From: Terriglobales bacterium
GTDB lineage: Bacteria > Acidobacteriota > Terriglobia > Terriglobales > Acidobacteriaceae
Length of the DNA stretch: 64,000 nt
Direction: 5' to 3'
Assembly (NCBI GenBank): GCA_035567895.1
Contig: DATMPC010000099.1
Span: 53,749 to 117,748, forward strand
The notes beneath the pieces were generated by a model. It saw only the letters and a program-made list of their open reading frames with translations. It was not told the origin of the DNA and made no database searches. The position numbers and the translations under genes are program-made. Positions within the stretch are counted from its first letter, which is position 1; each line of letters opens with the position of its first letter. Below, one piece after another: positions 59,501 through 64,000 of the stretch.

Positions 59501-59925
59501 GGTTGCCGTTTACACCACGCTTTCTCGGGGCTCCCTCGGACATCAACCAAGGTCTAAACGGTACGCTGCGCGCAGATCTAGTCCGAGATTCGACGGTAGG
59601 GACCTGTCCCAATGGATTCTCTGTGGGAACGATTAATTGCTGGTTCAATACGGCAGCGTTTGTGCAGCCTCCGTCGGGCCAGTTCGGGAACGCGCAGCGA
59701 AACAGTATTCGCGGACCTGGACAGCTTATTTTCGATATGTCCGTAAGCAAGACGTTGCTGGCTAAGGACACGCGCGCGCTTGAACTGCGTCTCGCGGCTA
59801 ACAATGTCTTTAACCGTCCGCAGTTCACCACCATCGATACGGTTCTAAATTCGCCGACGTACGGCCAAGTCATCAGCGTTGGATCAATGCGGCGTGTGAC
59901 GCTCAGCGCGAGGTTCAGGTTCTGA
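56530..59925 (+). CDS. Large TonB-dependent receptor, Oar-like, with Gly-rich insertions
   Basis: A 1131-residue outer-membrane protein. A signal segment (AVCLIAALGATAVCLSQ) precedes a carboxypeptidase-regulatory-like domain (VVRGTVKSGKTPLPGAAVTA, about residues 58-140). A Gln-run and a plug-like part follow. Two glycine-rich inserts lie at 57271-57354 and 57907-57945 (for example GGPGGGGGPVILGGGGPGG). The C-terminal two-thirds is a beta-barrel with Oar/TIGR-type features (YVSPFSEANNQLVN, FAPRVGFAWKASKM, QGTYIFSKSIDNAS) and ends in Phe (LSARFRF). Ligand unknown. The next gene starts within the stop codon. Confidence 0.88.
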   Translation: MKIRGSYFAPLRNAVCLIAALGATAVCLSQTQAAPGETPAKVGVPSAASPDQTPPQFVVRGTVKSGKTPLPGAAVTAANTLTGKKVSGATAIDGSFTLNLPSRGRYVIKVEQAAFAPTTKEVVITPETPQSTVDAELMLASRAQVLAAQQQQQAAGAVQQQIATALANRGMQSLAVTESDTSAIPGSGGNNDNSIQSARALPLNGAGTDAPTESVSITGAMGQAQNFGMNPDEIQDRIQEFRDRVQREGGPGGGGGPVILGGGGPGGGGGFGGGPGVFTLGGRMGRFNINQPHGSIFYSTDNSIFDAAPYALNSRTNPLGGPQQKPEYDQNRYGVTLGSPLHIPHIVKDDKTFVFLNWTGGRNENPYDQFSTVPTLSERQGNFSSIATQLVDPKTHQPIPGNVIANIDPAAQALLPFIPLPNLPGTTRNFHFVTALTQNSDQIAVRMIHNFGEGATFMPFGGAGGGGGGRGGRRRARNNINFNFNYSDSHNQVSNPFPTLLGTTETSGINTGAGWVVSRNRLTNNLHFNYNRSHTQLSNLYQDKVNVAGLAGITGTSQDPFDFGVPVLSFTNFQSARDTGATLSNNQTFSWSDSVIWRHGNHNVRVGGDFRRIYNDIRTVQNGRGTFTFTGTGEFTSSFDFADFLLDVPQLTSIQGGTTTYKFRQNSWDLFVQDDWRATSSLSFDFGLRYEYVSPFSEANNQLVNLDINSTITAVNPVFPGTSGPFTGGFPITVVEPDRNNFAPRVGFAWKASKMMVVRGGYGVNYNTGQYSSIVQSLAFQPPFALTSTNVASPSLPLTLENGFPPPTATVTNNFAVDKNYKLGYVQIWNLDIQKELTPSLLINIGYNGSKGTDLDIQRAPNRLPSGGLRISDVQPFILETSQGDSILHAASVRVRKRLRHGISTQGTYIFSKSIDNASSIGGGAVVVAQNDQDLAAERGLSSFDQRHRFTGNFVYELPFGTGKKWLNNQGAMKEFFGDWSWSGDFTIASGLPFTPRFLGAPSDINQGLNGTLRADLVRDSTVGTCPNGFSVGTINCWFNTAAFVQPPSGQFGNAQRNSIRGPGQLIFDMSVSKTLLAKDTRALELRLAANNVFNRPQFTTIDTVLNSPTYGQVISVGSMRRVTLSARFRF

Positions 59926-62075
59926 TGCGACGGTCGTTTCCATCTCGGATCATTGCGTTGACCTTGAGTCTATTCATCGCTACGCCTTCTCTCATGCCGC
60001 AGGATGCTCAACCTCAAGCGCCGTCCCCAGGTGATTATCGAATTCGCGTCACCAGCGACCTTGTGCTCACGAATGTCGTGGTTCGAGATAAGCAGGGAAA
60101 TCTCGTCCGAGGCCTTACGCAGGACGCCTTCAGCGTTTTGGAGGACGGCAAGCAGCAGCGTATTTCGAGCTTTGATTTTGAAAACGTCGATGCGCTGGCG
60201 CTGGCGGGCTCAGCAGGTCCGACGGTAAGTGGTATAGCTGCGCCGATGAAGATCATTGGTAGCAATGCGTCGGTGAACAAGGAGGAGCTCAAGAATCATC
60301 GTCTGGTTGTTCTCTTCTTCGACTTCAGCGCAATGGAACCGGACGACATTGATCGTGCAGTCTCCGCTGCCCAGAAATATGTCGACAAACAGATGGCTCC
60401 AGCGGATCTGGTTGCTGCCATCTCTCTCGCATCCTCCATGCGAGTCGATCAGGACTTTACAAACGACAAGACCAGGTTGAAGGCTGTTCTGAGCGGCTAT
60501 ACCTCCGGTGAAGGTCAGGGGTTCCAGGCCGGCGATACCGGCACTGCAGAAGGCACGCCTGATTCTGGCGGTTCCTTCGTTGCCGACGATTCCGAGTACA
60601 ACCAGTTCAATACCGATCGCAAGCTGCAGGCGATTCAATCTGTCGCCAAGGCACTCTCGAAGATCGACCAGAAGAAGTCGATCATTTACTTCAGCAATGG
60701 TGTGAGCCGCTCGGGAATTGAGAATCAAGTTCAATTACGAGCTGCCACGAACGCTGCGGTCCAGGCGAACGTCGCGTTGTACACGCTGGACGTGCGGGGT
60801 CTACAGGCATTTGCCGCTGGCGGGGAGGCCCAAAGTGCCAGTCTGCGCGGACGCTCTGCGTACTCAGGTCAGTCGGTCCTCGACCAATTCAGCAGCAATG
60901 CCGATAGTCAGGAGACGCTCACAACCTTAGCCGGCGACACCGGCGGCAAAGCGTTCCTGGATTCGAACGATCTGAGCGGAGTATTCACTGCCGTGCAGCG
61001 GGATACTTCTGCCTACTACGTCATCGGCTACCGCAGTACGAATCCTGAGATGAACGGGAAATTCCGCCACGTAAAGGTGGTGCTGAATCGTTCCGATCTG
61101 AAACTCGAGTACCGCAAGGGCTATTTTGGTCCCAAGGACTACGCGCACTTCGACAAAGAAGACCGCGAACAGCAGATGCTGGACGAAATTGCCTCGGAGC
61201 TTCCCGAGGTTGATGTATCCGTCTACATGGCAGCGGCTTATTTCCGCATCGATGAAGCGCATTACTACATTCCGGTCTCGATTGTGATTCCCGGTTCGCA
61301 AATCCCGTTTGTTACCGAGAAGGACAAGGACCGCGCGACGATTGACATCATTGGCGTAGTGCAGGATGAGCTCAAACATCCGATTGGCAATGCGCGGGAA
61401 ACGGTGAAGCTGGCAGTTGACGAGTCGCGTCAGGTGCGCCACAAGAACGTTCAATACAACACAGGCTTCGTCCTGCCTCCGGGAAAGTTCCACATCAAGT
61501 TCGTCGTCCGTGAGAATCAGACGGGCAAGCTGGGATCATTCGAGACGGATGTCACCGTTCCTGACCTGCGTAAGGCGCCACTCAAGATGAGTTCGATTGT
61601 CCTGGCGAATCAGCGAACTCCTGCGGCGCCAAAGAAAAACAATCCGAATCCGCTGATCCGCGATGGGCAGGAGCTGGTGCCGAACATCACACACGTCTTC
61701 ACTCCTGATCAGCATTTGTATATGCAATATGAGGTGTACGATCCGGCGAAGGAGAAACGCGAACAGGTTGTGAACGCTCAGGGACAACAGGAAAAGCCAT
61801 CGAAGAATGCGGTACACGTACTCACCAATGTAGAGTTTCTTCAGGGCGACGCTATGGCGTACTCAACGCCGCTGGTGGAGGCTCGCGAGATCAACGCGCC
61901 GGAACGGAAGGCTGCGGTGTTCCAGTTGGATGTGCCGTTGTCACAGCTCCGTCCCGGACTTTATACCTGTCAAGTGAACGTAATAGACGACGCTGGTGGA
62001 AGCTTTTCGTTTCCGCGGCTCTCGATTTTAGTAAAGCAACCCGCGAATGTGACGGCTGCGAATGTGGGTCAATGA
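59925..62075 (+). CDS. Secreted VWA protein (VWFA-related acidobacterial domain)
   Basis: A 716-residue protein. ATG 59925 overlaps the receptor stop. A signal peptide (SRIIALTLSLFIATPSLMPQ) is followed by a beta-rich lead (YRIRVTSDLVLTNVVVRDKQ, GLTQDAFSVLEDGKQQ) and then the VWA domain, with VVLFFDFSAM in place of the metal-binding D-x-S-x-S. GVSRSGIE, LDVRGL and AYYVIGYRSTNPEMNGKFRHVKV close it. The remaining 350 residues form beta domains rich in polar repeats. This family is expanded in Acidobacteria; most members are uncharacterised. It may work with the receptor before it at the cell surface. Confidence 0.88.
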   Translation: MRRSFPSRIIALTLSLFIATPSLMPQDAQPQAPSPGDYRIRVTSDLVLTNVVVRDKQGNLVRGLTQDAFSVLEDGKQQRISSFDFENVDALALAGSAGPTVSGIAAPMKIIGSNASVNKEELKNHRLVVLFFDFSAMEPDDIDRAVSAAQKYVDKQMAPADLVAAISLASSMRVDQDFTNDKTRLKAVLSGYTSGEGQGFQAGDTGTAEGTPDSGGSFVADDSEYNQFNTDRKLQAIQSVAKALSKIDQKKSIIYFSNGVSRSGIENQVQLRAATNAAVQANVALYTLDVRGLQAFAAGGEAQSASLRGRSAYSGQSVLDQFSSNADSQETLTTLAGDTGGKAFLDSNDLSGVFTAVQRDTSAYYVIGYRSTNPEMNGKFRHVKVVLNRSDLKLEYRKGYFGPKDYAHFDKEDREQQMLDEIASELPEVDVSVYMAAAYFRIDEAHYYIPVSIVIPGSQIPFVTEKDKDRATIDIIGVVQDELKHPIGNARETVKLAVDESRQVRHKNVQYNTGFVLPPGKFHIKFVVRENQTGKLGSFETDVTVPDLRKAPLKMSSIVLANQRTPAAPKKNNPNPLIRDGQELVPNITHVFTPDQHLYMQYEVYDPAKEKREQVVNAQGQQEKPSKNAVHVLTNVEFLQGDAMAYSTPLVEAREINAPERKAAVFQLDVPLSQLRPGLYTCQVNVIDDAGGSFSFPRLSILVKQPANVTAANVGQ

Positions 62076-62109
62076 TGAACCGCGATCACTTGCGTGCCAC
62101 ATGAGAATG

Positions 62110-64000
62110 TTAAGCGACGTCGCCGCTCTCTGCCTTCTCGACTTCTTCACGCGCTGATTTCTTTACTTCGAATCGGCATTCCCGAGGATCCTTGTCAGTG
62201 CGCAGTCCCTCGTAGACTGGAGCGCGCATCTTGATGCCCCCTTCGCCGGTTTCGTGCGTCCACTCTGTGAACTTGATTTCAGCTACAAGCTTTGGCTTCA
62301 CAAAGTGGACGCTCCGTGGGCTGTCGATCTTGCCGAAAAAGGGATTCTCCTTTGTTTCAAGCTTGCGCAGCTTCTCCCACATTTGGGCATGGGACGCCTG
62401 GGTAAACCCGCTGCCTGCCTGACCGACAGGAATCAAAAGTTCCTTCTCATCATAGAGGCCAAGCACGACGGATCCAAAATTCTCGCGGCTGCCGCGCGGA
62501 TCGGTGTAGCCGCCTATAACGCACTCTTGCCTCTGCGTGATCTTGATTTTGAGCCATTCGCTGCTCCGCTTCTGGATGTAGCAGCCTCTCCGCCGTTTTG
62601 CGACGATGCCCTCAAGGCCTTGTTGCCGCGCTGCCTCGAGCAGCGCTTTGCCGTTGCCTGCGAAATGTTCTGAAACCTTGACCCTTTCATTAGGCTGAAC
62701 CACTCGCGCGAGCAATTGTTTGCGATCCTCAAGATCGACTTTCATCAGCGAGTATCCGTCAAGGTAAAGGAGATCGAACGCGTAGTAGCGAATGAAGATG
62801 CTGTGATCTGGCGAGCCGCGTTTCCCATCGCCGGAGAGGCCGCTGCGTTGCTGCATCAAGCTGAACGAAGCGCGTCCGCTCTCGTCAGCCGCAACAATTT
62901 CGCCGTCAATAATGCAGTTGCTGCACTGGAGTTGATCGGCGATCGATTGCAACTCGGAAAAGTCTTTGGTCTGATCATTCTGATTGCGTGAGACCATCCG
63001 GACTGATCGTTTGCCGTCTTCCCCGAAGAAGACGACGGAGCGATAGCCATCCCACTTGATCTCGAAGAGCCAGTCAGCGTCGTCGAAAGGTTCGTCCACC
63101 AGCGTTGCCAACATGGGATGAATTTGGCGCGGCATTGGCTGTTTTACCGCACCCTTCACCTCATCGAGAGCTAAGTCTTTTTTTTTAGAACCCGTGCCGT
63201 TCGCCGCGTTCTTCGGGGTTTTTGCGCTCTTCGTCTCTTTCGCTGAAGTGGATTTAGTGCTGGAGGAGGTGGCTCGCGCGAGGCTACTCGAGGATTTTGC
63301 GGTGGAGGATTTCTCCGTTGATGGTTCAGGCGAGGTTTGCCGGTCGTGCTTGGCAATCGAGTCAGCCAACCAGGCATTTTTCGCGCTGGAGCCTCCTAGC
63401 GAGGCGGGACGGCTGTGCCATTCTGCTGAGCCGGCGTCGCCTGCGATCTCCGGCATCGAGCGCTGGGTTAGTACGGAGTAATCAAACTTGTCGATGTCAT
63501 AGCCCGGTTTCGCCTGGTCATCTTTCTTCTTGATCAGTAACCACTCGTTGCCTTTTGAGCCGGGGCGCCGTGAGCGCATCTTTGCGAGTACAAAGTCGCC
63601 CTTGAGTTTTTCTCCATGCAGACGAAACTTCAAGTCGCCCTTGGCGAGCATCGTTAATGCTTCTTTTTCACGGTCAGCGCGATTCTTGGTGTGATCGGTG
63701 TAGTCCTCTTTCAGCGGCTCCCATGTCCCCGTATCCCAAACCATGACGCTTCCGGCGCCGTAGTTATTGGGAGGAATAATCCCCTCGAAGTGGAAATATG
63801 AAACCGGATGATCCTCCACTTGCATGGCCAGTCGCTTATCCGCAGGATCGAGTGAAGGGCCTTTTGGGACAGCCCAGGACTTGAGCACGCCTTCCATTTC
63901 GAGACGGAAGTCATAGTGCAGACGGGACGCTCGGTGCTTTTGAACTACAAATCGAAATCCTTTTTTGGGATCGAGCTTTGGTGGCGGCTCTGGAGTGTGT
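62110..64000 (-). CDS. ligD: ATP-dependent DNA ligase LigD (phosphoesterase plus ligase), 5' end outside the window
   Basis: The frame stays open to base 64000, and codons upstream of ATG 63897 read [16 protein letters not shown], the conserved LigD 3'-phosphoesterase core, so the ATG is internal. The phosphoesterase part continues with [12 protein letters not shown] and [18 protein letters not shown] Ser/Lys/Thr-rich linker of about 90 residues follows. The ligase domain has the nucleotidyl Lys in FEIKWDGYR, then [14 protein letters not shown] and EGIVAKRR, and an OB-fold end. No polymerase domain is attached at the C-terminus. It acts in non-homologous end joining with Ku, which is not in view. 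Confidence 0.93.
   Translation of the reverse strand, partial: HTPEPPPKLDPKKGFRFVVQKHRASRLHYDFRLEMEGVLKSWAVPKGPSLDPADKRLAMQVEDHPVSYFHFEGIIPPNNYGAGSVMVWDTGTWEPLKEDYTDHTKNRADREKEALTMLAKGDLKFRLHGEKLKGDFVLAKMRSRRPGSKGNEWLLIKKKDDQAKPGYDIDKFDYSVLTQRSMPEIAGDAGSAEWHSRPASLGGSSAKNAWLADSIAKHDRQTSPEPSTEKSSTAKSSSSLARATSSSTKSTSAKETKSAKTPKNAANGTGSKKKDLALDEVKGAVKQPMPRQIHPMLATLVDEPFDDADWLFEIKWDGYRSVVFFGEDGKRSVRMVSRNQNDQTKDFSELQSIADQLQCSNCIIDGEIVAADESGRASFSLMQQRSGLSGDGKRGSPDHSIFIRYYAFDLLYLDGYSLMKVDLEDRKQLLARVVQPNERVKVSEHFAGNGKALLEAARQQGLEGIVAKRRRGCYIQKRSSEWLKIKITQRQECVIGGYTDPRGSRENFGSVVLGLYDEKELLIPVGQAGSGFTQASHAQMWEKLRKLETKENPFFGKIDSPRSVHFVKPKLVAEIKFTEWTHETGEGGIKMRAPVYEGLRTDKDPRECRFEVKKSAREEVEKAESGDVA

Overview
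The window looks like chromosomal DNA of an Acidobacteriota member, probably class Terriglobia. This is inferred from gene families, not from a marker gene: a very large Oar-like TonB-dependent receptor, a VWA protein of the 'VWFA-related acidobacterial' type, a BNR/Asp-box plus choice-of-anchor-D secreted protein, and several small proteins of a kind I associate with acidobacterial genomes. No rRNA, tRNA, CRISPR array, insertion sequence or phage gene was seen.

Region 1 (1-19211, all +) is an envelope polysaccharide locus. It holds a 5'-truncated flippase, an O-antigen ligase/polymerase, two GT4 glycosyltransferases, two methyltransferases, a glutamine-dependent amidotransferase (asparagine synthase family), a VpsJ-like toroid protein, a WecG/TagA glycosyltransferase, a priming sugar-phosphate transferase and a dTDP-rhamnose-4-epimerase-like SDR. 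A terminator follows. The second block holds a GmhA-like isomerase, a second sugar-phosphate transferase whose catalytic Asp is Thr, HddA, HddC, a HAD phosphatase and a short CapD/WbpM-type dehydratase. GmhA, HddA, HddC and the HAD enzyme together fit synthesis of GDP-D-glycero-alpha-D-manno-heptose.

Region 2 (19244-34959) opens with a 1374-residue secreted beta-propeller protein on the minus strand. Its C-terminal Ig-like domain seems to be interrupted by a transmembrane hairpin. Next come a homocysteine methyltransferase/MTHFR fusion and cobalamin-dependent metH, with a tiny methionine-rich ORF between them. Then follow ugd and a UDP-xylose synthase gene, dciA, gatC, gatA, two small unknown genes and msrB.

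Region 3 (35005-44362) contains a GAF-GAF-PAS-cyclase-PilZ protein, an RRM RNA-binding protein with a clear terminator, several small ORFs including a pseudo-receiver, and a cobalamin-riboswitch operon (BtuB-like receptor, DUF6580-like membrane protein, BtuF-like binding protein). The operon matches the B12 need of MetH.

Region 4 (44613-53112) holds a GH16 glucanase, an isoprenylcysteine-methyltransferase-like membrane enzyme, an aldo/keto reductase, a DsbD-N-only protein with a redoxin, a TonB C-terminal domain protein, a GH32 fructosidase and a divergent arsenic cluster (arsC-arsM against arsR) with no efflux pump in view.

Region 5 (53127-64000) holds a NarL-type response regulator and its likely histidine kinase. 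A divergent three-gene unit follows: a DUF5666-like secreted protein, a glycine-rich Oar-like receptor and a VWA protein. The window ends inside ligD (phosphoesterase plus ligase). Most intergenic gaps are short. Two diverged copies of a GTCCGC palindrome and several intrinsic terminators mark transcript ends.
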